In this document: piece by piece, positions 43,055-51,638 of the stretch | Layout: every line of letters begins with the position of its first letter | Position numbering within the stretch: position 1 is the first letter of the stretch | NCBI GenBank assembly: GCA_963780635.1 | Contig: CAWACW010000014.1 | Span: 186,001-250,000, forward strand | DNA: 64,000 nucleotides | Direction: 5' to 3' | DNA from: DATEPR01 sp963780635 | GTDB taxonomy: Bacteria > Actinomycetota > Actinomycetes > Mycobacteriales > Pseudonocardiaceae | The notes under the pieces: model-generated | Told to the model about the DNA's origin: nothing | Database searches by the model: none | Seen by the model: only the letters and a program-made list of their open reading frames with translations | Position numbers and translations under genes: made by a program

Positions 43055-43089
43055 GGCGGCCCCGGCCGGGTGCCCCGGCCGGCGCCGCC
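43055..43089 (-). terminator. hairpin after the HAD phosphatase gene
   Basis: Inner CGGCCGGG, loop TGC, CCCGGCCG, with outer GGCGGC/GCCGCC. It lies between the HAD-gene stop at 43101 and the ClC gene on the same strand. Confidence 0.65.
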
Positions 43090-43100
43090 CTACGTGCGGA

Positions 43101-43882
43101 TCAGGGCAGGAAGTACATCGGGTTGGGCAGCTTGACCGCCCGGTCCTCGTGCCCCATCGACAGGTCGCTGAGCTGGTCGCCGACGTTGAGCACGATGTCG
43201 AAGCCCTCGGCCTGGATGTGCGCCCTGGTCTGCGACTTGTACTGGTCGGTGGTGCAGGTCGTGCCGCAACTGAGGTACGCGGGCGGCGGCGTGCCCGCCT
43301 CGGCCTTCATGAACAGCGTCACCGGCTGCGGGTAGCCGTCGTCGGTGATCAGGTCGGTCAGGGTCGCGGCCCGCTGGTGTTCGGGCCTGCCGGTCAGGAA
43401 GAAGACGGCCACGTGGTGCGCCGCGGCCCACTTGGCCAGCGCCAACGTGGGCTGGATGGCCGGGAACTGGTCGGCGTCGATGGCCGCCTCGTTGGAGGCC
43501 GCGTTGAACGCGAACTGGTTGTCCACCTCCCAGCCGAACGTCACCTCGGACGTGTCGTCCACGTCGAGCACGATCGCCGGGTGGTGCACGCCTCGGTGCA
43601 GCCGCTGGTCGAGGTAGTGCTGCGCGCTCGCGATCCGGGCCGAGACCTCCGCCCCCAGTCGCTGTCGGCCGACGCGTGGTGATGGCCGGCGGCGTCGACG
43701 GTGTTGCCGTAGAACGCCTCGACCTGCTGCTCGACCTGCCCGACGTTCGGCGGCTCCTGGTGAGCTGACGCCGACCCGCCCGACGGCGCGGCGAGCGCCG
43801 TGGCACCCCCGGCCAATACGGCGGCCACCGCAGCCGCGGCCGCCGCCCGTAACACGCCACCCCGAGTTCGCCAGATATTCAC
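43101..43882 (-). pseudogene. secreted HAD-superfamily acid phosphatase, frameshifted
   Basis: From GTG 43882 (AAGGA behind it) the first frame has a signal peptide (VLRAAAAAAVAAVLAGG) and ends after SADSDWG. The second frame continues with ASAQHYLDQRL and the class IIIB catalytic motif IVLDVDDTSEVTF, FFLTGRPEHQR, NVGDQLSDL and PNPMYFLP. One G is missing in the G5 run at about 43652-43656; restoring it makes a single frame of ~260 codons. Either a true mutation or a homopolymer sequencing error. Confidence 0.8.
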
Positions 43883-43973
43883 TCGTTGATCCTTTCGGCA
43901 GTGCTCCAGATGTGGTGGACAGCAGACCACGTCCGAGCCCGGCGTGGCACCCCTTTCCGTCGGGACGTCGGGA

Positions 43974-45596
43974 TCAGCCCGCCGACACCGTGACCGGCTC
44001 CGTCACCGTCGTCTCGTCGATGTCCGACGTGCGCACGGTGATCGCCAGCTGCCACGTGCCCGCGATCGGGAGGTCCGCGTCGGCCGAGCGGTACGTGCCC
44101 ATGCCCATGCCGGTGCGCCGCATGGGGAACCGCAGCGGCCCGATGTCGCGTGCGGTCAGCGTGAGTGCCACGTCCAGCTCCGGCACGTCGACCCGCATGC
44201 CCGCCGAGTCGAGCACGGTGACGGAGATGATGTTCGGACCGGTGGTCAGCGGCAGCACGTGCACCGTCAACGTCCCGGCACCACCCGGGCCGCCGGTGTC
44301 GTACCCGATCGTCCGGCCGTCTGATGTGGACTGTGCGACGGTCGCCAGCGGTGCGGTGCGCGGTGGATCCGAATTGACCAGCGCCGCCGTCGCAGCGAGC
44401 ACGACCACCGCGCCGAACGTCTCGACGAGCACCGATCGGCGTAGCGATCCGGCCCGGATGCGGACCCAGCGCCGCGAGAACCAGGCCGCGCCGAGGATCA
44501 CCAGCACGGCGGCGATCTTCAGCAGCAGCAGCCTGCCGTACTCAGTGCCGGGAAACGCGGCCCAGCTGCCCAGTTGCCGCCAGCTCTGGTAGGTCCCGGT
44601 GACCACGAGCACGACCACACAGACGACCGCCACCTGCGAGAACCGCGCCACGGCCGCCGCGGGCGGCCGAGCCCGCCACAGCACGACCAGACCGCCCAGC
44701 CACAGGCCCATCGAGGCCAGGTGCAGCAGGTCGGCGGGCAGTGCCAGCCGGGCCTGGAAACCGGTCGCCGCGTGCCCGGAGATCGACCAGGTCACGGCCA
44801 GCCCGCCGCACAGCACGGCCGCCGGCCAGCCGAGCACGGCACGCCGCCTGCCGGCCAGCAGTTCGTTGAGCAGCGGCACCGCCACGGCCAGCAGGGACAC
44901 GCGCAGCGCGAGCCCGGTGCCCAGCGGCAGCGCCATCGTGGCCGCGAGCAGGTTGCCATCGAACAGGTGACCGAGCCCGACCCCGGCGCCGTACGGGCCC
45001 TGCAGCAGCCCGTCGGCGACGGTCGTCAGCAGCAACACCGGCCACGCACCCCAGACGAGCCGCCGGACGCGCCGGTCCGCCGCGCCCTCCGGCCAGCACA
45101 GCAGCACGAAGCCGAGCGCACCGACCAGCAGGGCGAACCCGGCGTAGCCGGCGACCCGGCTCGACCAGTAGAGCACGGTGACCACCGCGCTACCGGATCG
45201 TTGCGGCACAACGGCTGCCGTGCTCGACGGATGCCCGACGGAGAAGGTGAACGCCCCCGACACCGGATGCGAGTCGGCCGACACCACGTGCCAGGACACG
45301 GTGTAGGTGCCCTGGGCCGTCGAGGTGAGCGCGACGCCGACGGTGTCCCCGCGACCGGTGAGGTGGCCCGCCTTGCCGTCATCCGCCCGCGACCCGTTCG
45401 GCGCCAGCACCTGCACGCCGTCGGCGGTGACCTGCACCTGCTCGCCGAAGGTCAGCGTCACCTGCCCGGGTGGCGAGGCCAGTGCCGAGAGGGAGCCTGG
45501 CTGGGTGGAGATCAGCGCAGCGTGCGCCGATGCCGGGCCGGCGCTGCAGAGCAACGCCAGGAGAACGCCGGCCAGCACCAGCAGTACGGGTCTCAT
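43974..45596 (-). CDS. CopC-CopD fusion, copper resistance/uptake membrane protein
   Basis: 540 residues. Signal peptide to ASAH, giving an N-terminal copper-ligand His; CopC domain with the second His in DSHPVSG; then about eight membrane helices of the CopD type, followed by a C-terminal YtkA-like soluble domain (VHVLPLTTGPN). This is the YcnJ layout. ATG 45596 overlaps the ycnI-like stop (ATGA). It works in the membrane on copper import or handling. Confidence 0.88.
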   Translation of the reverse strand: MRPVLLVLAGVLLALLCSAGPASAHAALISTQPGSLSALASPPGQVTLTFGEQVQVTADGVQVLAPNGSRADDGKAGHLTGRGDTVGVALTSTAQGTYTVSWHVVSADSHPVSGAFTFSVGHPSSTAAVVPQRSGSAVVTVLYWSSRVAGYAGFALLVGALGFVLLCWPEGAADRRVRRLVWGAWPVLLLTTVADGLLQGPYGAGVGLGHLFDGNLLAATMALPLGTGLALRVSLLAVAVPLLNELLAGRRRAVLGWPAAVLCGGLAVTWSISGHAATGFQARLALPADLLHLASMGLWLGGLVVLWRARPPAAAVARFSQVAVVCVVVLVVTGTYQSWRQLGSWAAFPGTEYGRLLLLKIAAVLVILGAAWFSRRWVRIRAGSLRRSVLVETFGAVVVLAATAALVNSDPPRTAPLATVAQSTSDGRTIGYDTGGPGGAGTLTVHVLPLTTGPNIISVTVLDSAGMRVDVPELDVALTLTARDIGPLRFPMRRTGMGMGTYRSADADLPIAGTWQLAITVRTSDIDETTVTEPVTVSAG

Positions 45597-46261
45597 CGGG
45601 ACCTGCGGGTGCGCCACAACGCGAGCGACGCCAGCGCGAGCGCGACCAGGCCGATGACGAGGCCGACGAGCACGCCTGCCACCCCGAACCCCGAGTCCGA
45701 GGCGGCCGCCACCGACGTGATCGACGCGGTACGCACCGGATCGGCCGCGCGCACCGTCACCGTCGGTGCCGGGTGCTCCGGTTCGGCACCACCGGGTGTG
45801 GACGTGTCGATCCAGCGGACCACGTCGCCGTTGTCGTAGGTCTGGACCGCCTTGAACACCAGCCGATCGGTGCCGGTGGGCACCGGGTCCAGCGACACGG
45901 CGAAGTCCGCGAAGGTGTCCGGTGCGATGGCGCCGCCGGACCAGGTGATCGTCGAGACCGCCTCGGTGACCGGCCCGTCGTCGGAGTCCATCGGCCGGGC
46001 CAGTTCGACCTTGTCGATCGTGATGTGCCAGCCGGGCATCGCCTGCGCGGTGACCGATGCGATCGGGTGGTCGGCCGGGAAGGTGACCTGGAGTTTCGTC
46101 GTGGAGGCGGATTCCTCCTCGTCGGGCACGTGGAAGGCGATCTCCGCGTCGCTGCCCTGCGGCACGGTGCCCGGCGTCGCGATCACGTGCGCGGCCGCGG
46201 TGCCGGTGCTGGTCAGCAGGCCGCCGACCAGCACCGCACCGACGATGATCAGTCGTCGCAT
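45593..46261 (-). CDS. YcnI-like copper-binding protein (DUF1775)
   Basis: 222 residues. Signal peptide ending TAAAH, so the mature protein begins with the copper-binding His; AHVIATPGTVPQGSDAEIAF and the Trp in MPGWHI complete the YcnI site. A C-terminal membrane helix (GVLVGLVIGLVALALASLAL) anchors it outside. Translationally coupled to the CopC-CopD gene and six bases after the multicopper oxidase. Confidence 0.9.
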   Translation of the reverse strand: MRRLIIVGAVLVGGLLTSTGTAAAHVIATPGTVPQGSDAEIAFHVPDEEESASTTKLQVTFPADHPIASVTAQAMPGWHITIDKVELARPMDSDDGPVTEAVSTITWSGGAIAPDTFADFAVSLDPVPTGTDRLVFKAVQTYDNGDVVRWIDTSTPGGAEPEHPAPTVTVRAADPVRTASITSVAAASDSGFGVAGVLVGLVIGLVALALASLALWRTRRSR

Positions 46262-46266
46262 CGTGG

Positions 46267-48495
46267 CTACTTCACCGGGATGTAGGGACGCATCATCTCG
46301 TTGTCCTCGTGGTCGAGGATGTGGCAGTGCCACACGTAACCGGGTCCGGTCGTCGGGTCGAACGGGAACAGGTTGACGCCCGGCCGCGCGTCGGCGATCG
46401 CGGTCTCGGCCGGTGCCCAGCGGATCAGCACGCGGTTGACCGAGTGCGGGTTGACCTTGAACGTGTCCTTCCAGCCCGCCTCGTTGGGGTCGGGCGGCAC
46501 GCTGGGGCCGGTGATGAACGGTGAGACAGCCGGGTTGCCGCCGAGGGCACCGTCCGAGTTCGGGGTGTGGTAATCGGCGGGCGGGCCATAGCCGGGGATG
46601 ATCTGGCCCGCCGGATAGTCGGTGGTGCCGAATGTGCCGTCGCACTGCTGCCCGGCGTAGGTGCCGCCGGGGAACGCGGCCGCCCAGGCGGCCAGGTAGC
46701 CGTCGTTGTCGATCGGCTGCCGGTTGAGCACCTGGAACTGGATGAGGTGGACGTGGATCGGGTGGGCGTCCTCGGTGGTGTTGATCAGCTCCCACACCTC
46801 GGTCGCGCCGACCCTGGGCAGCTCGGTCAGATAGATGCCCTGGCCGGACGAGTCGGGCTGTGAGCCGGGGATCGGCGTGGACGTCCCGTCCCGCATGCCC
46901 ATCCACTTGCTGTTGTTGAGGAACGCCTCCAGCGGGCCGTCACTGCGGTCGGACTCGGCGCAGTCGACGGTCTCCTGCTCGTAGATCACCATCTGGCGGG
47001 TGACCGATGGCCTGACCCCCGCGGCGATGGTGCCGGTGGCCGGGTCGGCGAGCCGCACGATCTGCCGGGGCTGACCGGGACCGCCGCGCAGCGCGGCCCC
47101 ACCGGCCGGGTCGAACGTGTGGTCCACGCCGGACACCTGCGTCCCGACGTCGAAGCGCATGAGCTGGCCGTCGAGGTTCGGATCGACCGAACCACCGCTG
47201 GGGTAAGGGAAGAGCCCGTCGTTGGTGAGCACGAGCGAGCGGCCGCGCAGGCCGCTGAAGTCGATGATCACGTCGGCGCGTTCGGACGGGGCGAGGAACA
47301 GTTTGAGCGCGTCGGCCTGGTTCGGGTCGTTGAGCCGGACCGGCCGGTCCAGCAGTCCCCCGTCGGTACCGATCTGCCAGAACGGCACCGCCGATGGCGG
47401 TGTCGCCGAGGCGGCGTCCGCCACGCCGGTGAGGTTCATCCGGAGGAACCGCGCGTTGCAGGCGTTGACGAACCGGAAGCGGTAGCGGCGTGGTTCCACG
47501 CTCAGCCGCGGCCAGGTACGACCGTTGACGACCATCGCGTCGCCGAAGAACTCCGGAATCCAGAAGGGATGCGCCAACGGGTTGCTCGGCGGGCCGTTGA
47601 GGTCGGCGTCGGTGTTCGAGCCGTCCGGGAAGCGCAGCTGGCCGTTGGTGTCGAACAGCCGGTCCTGGATGAGCAGCTCGATCTCCTGGTCGCCGGCCGG
47701 CAACCGCAACGGGTTGTCCGCCTTGCCGGTGTCGAACTCGTCGCGCACCAGATAGCAGGCGGCCAGGCCGGAGTAGACGTTGATCCGGGTGATGCCCAGC
47801 GCGTGGTCGTGGAACCACAGCGTGGTCGCGGGTTGGCTGTTCGGGTAGCGGTAGACGATGGAGTTCGCGGGCACCGGGCGCAGGCTGTCGTAGGCGGGGC
47901 CGTGGCGGCCGTCGGGCGTCATCCACGCGGCGGGGGCGCCGTCGTACGACGAGGGAACCTCGGCACCGTGCAGGTGGGCGACCGTCGGGATCGGTCCGCG
48001 ATAGGGCTGGTCGGAACCCATCGCGCCCAGCGGGTCCGCCCAGTGGATCGTCTGGTCGATGGTCAGCAGCGGCTCGACCCGGGAGTGGTTCGCGTCGGCG
48101 GGCAGGGAGTTGACGTAGGTGATCGTCGTGGGCCTGTGTCTGAGTGCCTCGACGCTGAATCCCGGCCAGGACGGCGGGCGGCTGTCCACCTGGTAGCCCC
48201 ACAGCCACGTGCCTTCGCGGTGGCTCACCGGGTACATCGACGCGGGCAGCACCTGCTGCGGGAACTCGACCATCCGGGTCGTGAAGTCGGTCGCGGAGAC
48301 CCTGCTGCCGCCGAACGTCTGCAGCGGGGTCACGTACTTGGGAATCCGGGCGCTGGGCAGCGGAATCTGCTTGGTGGAGACCGATCCGGGTGTCGCCGTG
48401 GCGGCGCCGGCCAGGCCTCGGGCGAGCGGGAACGCCGACACCCCGACGGCCGCGCCGGCGATCAGCACCTGCCGCCGAGTGATCCTGTTACGCAT
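46267..48495 (-). CDS. multicopper oxidase, Tat-exported
   Basis: 742 residues. A twin-arginine start (NRITRRQVLIAG, Arg7-Arg8). Four copper-ligand motifs: AHLHGAEV, LWFHDHALG, HPIHVHLIQF and the type 1 site WHCHILDHEDNEMM. The length and the CotA-like order resemble the spore-coat laccase/phenoxazinone synthase group. It oxidises phenols or Cu(I) outside the cell. First gene of the copper unit. Confidence 0.93.
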   Translation of the reverse strand: MRNRITRRQVLIAGAAVGVSAFPLARGLAGAATATPGSVSTKQIPLPSARIPKYVTPLQTFGGSRVSATDFTTRMVEFPQQVLPASMYPVSHREGTWLWGYQVDSRPPSWPGFSVEALRHRPTTITYVNSLPADANHSRVEPLLTIDQTIHWADPLGAMGSDQPYRGPIPTVAHLHGAEVPSSYDGAPAAWMTPDGRHGPAYDSLRPVPANSIVYRYPNSQPATTLWFHDHALGITRINVYSGLAACYLVRDEFDTGKADNPLRLPAGDQEIELLIQDRLFDTNGQLRFPDGSNTDADLNGPPSNPLAHPFWIPEFFGDAMVVNGRTWPRLSVEPRRYRFRFVNACNARFLRMNLTGVADAASATPPSAVPFWQIGTDGGLLDRPVRLNDPNQADALKLFLAPSERADVIIDFSGLRGRSLVLTNDGLFPYPSGGSVDPNLDGQLMRFDVGTQVSGVDHTFDPAGGAALRGGPGQPRQIVRLADPATGTIAAGVRPSVTRQMVIYEQETVDCAESDRSDGPLEAFLNNSKWMGMRDGTSTPIPGSQPDSSGQGIYLTELPRVGATEVWELINTTEDAHPIHVHLIQFQVLNRQPIDNDGYLAAWAAAFPGGTYAGQQCDGTFGTTDYPAGQIIPGYGPPADYHTPNSDGALGGNPAVSPFITGPSVPPDPNEAGWKDTFKVNPHSVNRVLIRWAPAETAIADARPGVNLFPFDPTTGPGYVWHCHILDHEDNEMMRPYIPVK

Positions 48496-48665
48496 GAGTG
48501 CACCTTCTGTCTGGGTAGTCCCCTTGGTGTTCTACTCAGCTGTAAATTACCTTTTGGATCTTTGCGACAATATGGCCAAATCGAGGGGTGCAATACTCCC
48601 GAATATGGTGGTTGCCGGAAATGCGACCACTGGTTGTCAATCAACCATTTGGGCGGTCAACCGAT

Positions 48666-49556
48666 TCAGGCGGTGATCCAGGACAACGCGGCGGCGATGG
48701 GTGCTTCCCGGTCGCCGTCGGCGGTCCGCTCGTCGACCGGGATGGGGCCCGTGATGCGACGGCGTTCGTGGTCGGCGTAGTACGAGCCGGTGACGCGCAT
48801 GCGGGTGCCGTCGGGCAGGGCGTGAGCAAGGTTGGCGGTCGTCAGGCCGGCAGTCGGGGCACCGATCAGGCGGACCCGGGGATGCGCGGTGAAGGCCAGG
48901 GCTACGGCCTCCCCCGCGCTCGCTGTGTGCTTCGACAGCAGCACGGCCGTCGGCACGACCCCACCCGGTGCGAGCGGGCCGGAGGACCGGGCCATCTGCC
49001 TGCCGTCCAGCCGGACGCGACCGCGATCCACCGACCAGGCCTGATAGCGGCTGTCGGGAAATTCGAAGTGGCCCAGCACGCCATCGGGCAGCAACGGCGC
49101 CGCGACGGCGAGCATCGGCCACATGTTGCCGCCGACGTTCGCGCGCAGATCGACGATCCAGCCGCCGGGACGTGCGGCGGCCAGTTCGGCGAGCACCTGC
49201 CCGCCGGTGCGGACGTAGCCGCGTACGGCCCGCGGGCCGCCGGACTGGCGGGGCACTCGCAGGTAACCGACCGCGTCGACGACGCGGCCGGTGGGCAGCG
49301 CCGGGCCGAGCGCGGCGATCACCGTGGCGCTGAGGGTGTGCCCGGGCGGTGTCAGCCCGCTGTGCCTGCCGCCTGCCCGCTTGAGCACATCGGTCAGGAA
49401 CTCGTGGGTGTCGGCGCAGGAATCAGCCGCCACCAGGACTTTCTCGGCATCGCCGCGCACGGCGTCCCAGTCCACGGAGTCCCTGAACAGCGCGGTGCGC
49501 TCGACCAGGTCGAGCGCGTCCGTCAGGTACGCGCGCACTCTCCGGTCCCCGCCCAT
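48666..49556 (-). CDS. S41-family (C-terminal processing/TSPc-like) peptidase
   Basis: 296 residues. WIVDLRANVGGNMWPM and VLLSKHTASAGEAVALAF carry the S41 oxyanion and Ser (TASAGE) features, with PTAGLTTAN after. It lacks a PDZ domain and an obvious signal peptide. The family includes lactonase/interphotoreceptor-binding-like members. It follows the nitrilase-like gene by 33 bp, probably in one transcript. Confidence 0.8.
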   Translation of the reverse strand: MGGDRRVRAYLTDALDLVERTALFRDSVDWDAVRGDAEKVLVAADSCADTHEFLTDVLKRAGGRHSGLTPPGHTLSATVIAALGPALPTGRVVDAVGYLRVPRQSGGPRAVRGYVRTGGQVLAELAAARPGGWIVDLRANVGGNMWPMLAVAAPLLPDGVLGHFEFPDSRYQAWSVDRGRVRLDGRQMARSSGPLAPGGVVPTAVLLSKHTASAGEAVALAFTAHPRVRLIGAPTAGLTTANLAHALPDGTRMRVTGSYYADHERRRITGPIPVDERTADGDREAPIAAALSWITA

Positions 49557-49589
49557 GGGGACAATCGTGGCATTTCGGTACGGCAGCGG

Positions 49590-50663
49590 TCACTGCGGCC
49601 GGTAGACGTCGCGTTCGATCATCAGCTTGCGCTGGCGTTCGATGACCTGGTCGTGGAACTCCTGGTGGTTGAACGGCGCGCGGTCGGCGTACAGGTTCTT
49701 GGGGTAGATCGGCTGCTCGTAGACGAGCTGGAAGATCTCGGTGCGCAGGTCCTTCGCCCAGTTGTCCAACTGCGCGTGGGTGCGGAAGTGCCGCAGGGCA
49801 CCGATGTCGATCGTGCCCGCCACGTAGGACGAGGTCGCGCCGTACAGGTGCTGCCCGACCGTTCGCCCCTTGTAGTCGATGACCATGGAGCGGCCACCGA
49901 AGGTGTCGATCGGGTCGGTCGACTCGGGCGTCAGGTAGTAGGCGGCCAGGTTCGGCGCGACGACGTAGACGTTGTTGTCCAGCGCGCGGGCGCGGCTCTG
50001 GATCTCGAAGAACTCGTTGCCGGTGTGCGGATGCGGATAGGACGCGCGGTAGAGCACCTCGGCGCCGTTGAGCGCGAGGCCGCGCGCGTTCTCCGGATAG
50101 GAGCCCTCGTTGGCCATCATGACGCCGAGCCGGCCGATCTCGGTGTCCGCCACCGGGAAGAACGCGTCCAGGTTCCGGCCGTACAGCTCGATCCAGCGGT
50201 CCCACACGTCGTGTGGCGTGACGGAGTGCTCGACCGGGTAGAGCGTGACGAGCTTGTAGTGCTTCAGCACGATCTCGCCGCGCGGATCCAGCACGAAGCC
50301 GACATTGAAGTAGCGGTCCGGGAACTCCGGATGCGTGGCCTTCGCCTGCGCCATCACATAAGTGTCGTACTCGCGGGCCAGGTCACCGAGATAGCGCGTC
50401 TCCGGGCCGGGAATGTCGATAGCGCACTCCCGCGCGAACGTGACGTGGTCGAGGTCGAGCACCTCGTCGTTGAACGCCTGCAGGGCGCCTTCCGGTACTG
50501 CCACCAGCCGTACCGGCAGATCCAGCGACGACAGCCAGAAAGCGGCCTTGAACAGATGCGAAAGGTGTTCGAGGTTGCGGCCGATGTCGGCCCGAGTGCG
50601 AATACCCCGCACGACCGGAACGAGCCCGACGGCCGTGTAAGGCTGGATCGGCGCGGTAGCCAT
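49590..50663 (-). CDS. nitrilase-superfamily protein with Ala at the catalytic Cys position
   Basis: 357 residues of carbon-nitrogen hydrolase fold. The Glu (VAVPEGALQ) and Lys (VLKHYKLV) of the triad are present. The Cys position in the (I/M)CxxxxYPE motif reads MMANEGSYPENAR, so Cys is Ala. Length and YPE context resemble aliphatic amidases. Without the thiol a hydrolase reaction of the usual type is not possible; a binding role or altered chemistry is implied. Confidence 0.82.
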   Translation of the reverse strand: MATAPIQPYTAVGLVPVVRGIRTRADIGRNLEHLSHLFKAAFWLSSLDLPVRLVAVPEGALQAFNDEVLDLDHVTFARECAIDIPGPETRYLGDLAREYDTYVMAQAKATHPEFPDRYFNVGFVLDPRGEIVLKHYKLVTLYPVEHSVTPHDVWDRWIELYGRNLDAFFPVADTEIGRLGVMMANEGSYPENARGLALNGAEVLYRASYPHPHTGNEFFEIQSRARALDNNVYVVAPNLAAYYLTPESTDPIDTFGGRSMVIDYKGRTVGQHLYGATSSYVAGTIDIGALRHFRTHAQLDNWAKDLRTEIFQLVYEQPIYPKNLYADRAPFNHQEFHDQVIERQRKLMIERDVYRPQ

Positions 50664-50920
50664 CCCGGGAGTGTGGCACCGCCGACGCGGCCGGTGCCGT
50701 AACGCGCATCAGCTGCGCGGTCCCAGGTTCTGTGTTGCCCTTGTTGGCAGACGGACGGTTCACCCGGCCGGGTGGCAGGCGTGCGGCAGTGTGTCCGCCG
50801 CCATCCGATCCATTCGGGCACTCGATCCGTATCCGTTGGTAGTGGTCGCCGCGCATACGTGCGTGTGGACGGCGGCCGGAGAGCGACAAACTGAACGAAA
50901 GCGGCGTCGGAGGAGGCAAT
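50664..50920. promoter_or_regulatory. 257-bp divergent spacer
   Basis: Separates the nitrilase-like gene from the plus-strand membrane protein. It must hold both promoters, but I see no convincing -35/-10 pair or operator. No frame looks coding. Confidence 0.35.
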
Positions 50921-51370
50921 ATGGCTACGAGCAGCACCGTGGGAGCATCCACCACCGCGCGCTCGAACGTTGCGGTGATGTGGACCCTGCGGATTGTGGG
51001 TGCGGCCCTACTGGTGGGTATGGCATACATCCACTTCCACCTGTACGTCGCCGGCTACCACCTGACGGCGGTGGGTCCGGCCTTCATCGTGAACGCGGTG
51101 CTCGGCATCGTCGCCGCGATCGCGGTCCTGGCGATGCCCAACAAGATGCTCGGCATCACGGCAGCCCTGTCGTCCCTGCTCGAACTGGGCACGTTCGCGG
51201 CCCTGCTGATCAGCATCTACGGCAGCCTGTTCGGCTACCAGGAGTCGACGAGTGCCCCGCTGCTGAAGACCACCTACATCGTGGAGATCGCCGGCTTCGT
51301 CGTGCTGGCGGTCCTGGCGGTACTGGCGATTCGTCGCCACGGCTTGTGGAACTGGCTCCCCAACCGCTGA
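50921..51370 (+). CDS. small four-helix membrane protein (149 aa)
   Basis: 149 residues from ATG behind GGAGGCAAT. Four hydrophobic segments: ~20-38, ~52-72, ~76-98 and ~120-140. Residues HFHLY lie in the first helix, a possible heme or metal site. The pattern is that of short DoxX/DUF-like actinobacterial membrane proteins, function unknown. Confidence 0.75.
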   Translation: MATSSTVGASTTARSNVAVMWTLRIVGAALLVGMAYIHFHLYVAGYHLTAVGPAFIVNAVLGIVAAIAVLAMPNKMLGITAALSSLLELGTFAALLISIYGSLFGYQESTSAPLLKTTYIVEIAGFVVLAVLAVLAIRRHGLWNWLPNR

Positions 51371-51559
51371 GCGGCGCCACCCGAGGACAGGTGCGACGCA
51401 GCGCCGCGTCGCACCGCTCCGGCGACAGTCGAGGCCCGAGTTCCCGTTCCGGGCGCCGCCGTTCACCACGGCAGCCGGGCCACCCCGAGTTCCGGCCGGC
51501 CGGACCAGCCGCACCCGCCGGACAGGCGCACCACCAGGTACTACGGCAGCCAACACAGC

Positions 51560-51592
51560 GCCGCCCCGCACGTCGAATACGTGCGGGGCGGC
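51560..51592 (+). terminator. 13-bp hairpin downstream of the 149-aa membrane protein
   Basis: GCCGCCCCGCACG, loop TCGAATA, exact reverse complement. It lies 190 bp after the stop; the 190-bp stretch before it contains no gene I can support. Confidence 0.7.
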
Positions 51593-51598
51593 TCCGAA

Positions 51599-51633
51599 CC
51601 GGGATGGGGTGGTAACCGGCCACCCCATCCCGG
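51599..51633 (-). terminator. 14-bp hairpin at the end of the secreted-protein gene
   Basis: CCGGGATGGGGTGG, loop TAACCGG, exact reverse complement. Six bases beyond the stop at 51639 on the minus strand. Confidence 0.75.
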
Positions 51634-51638
51634 CGGGG

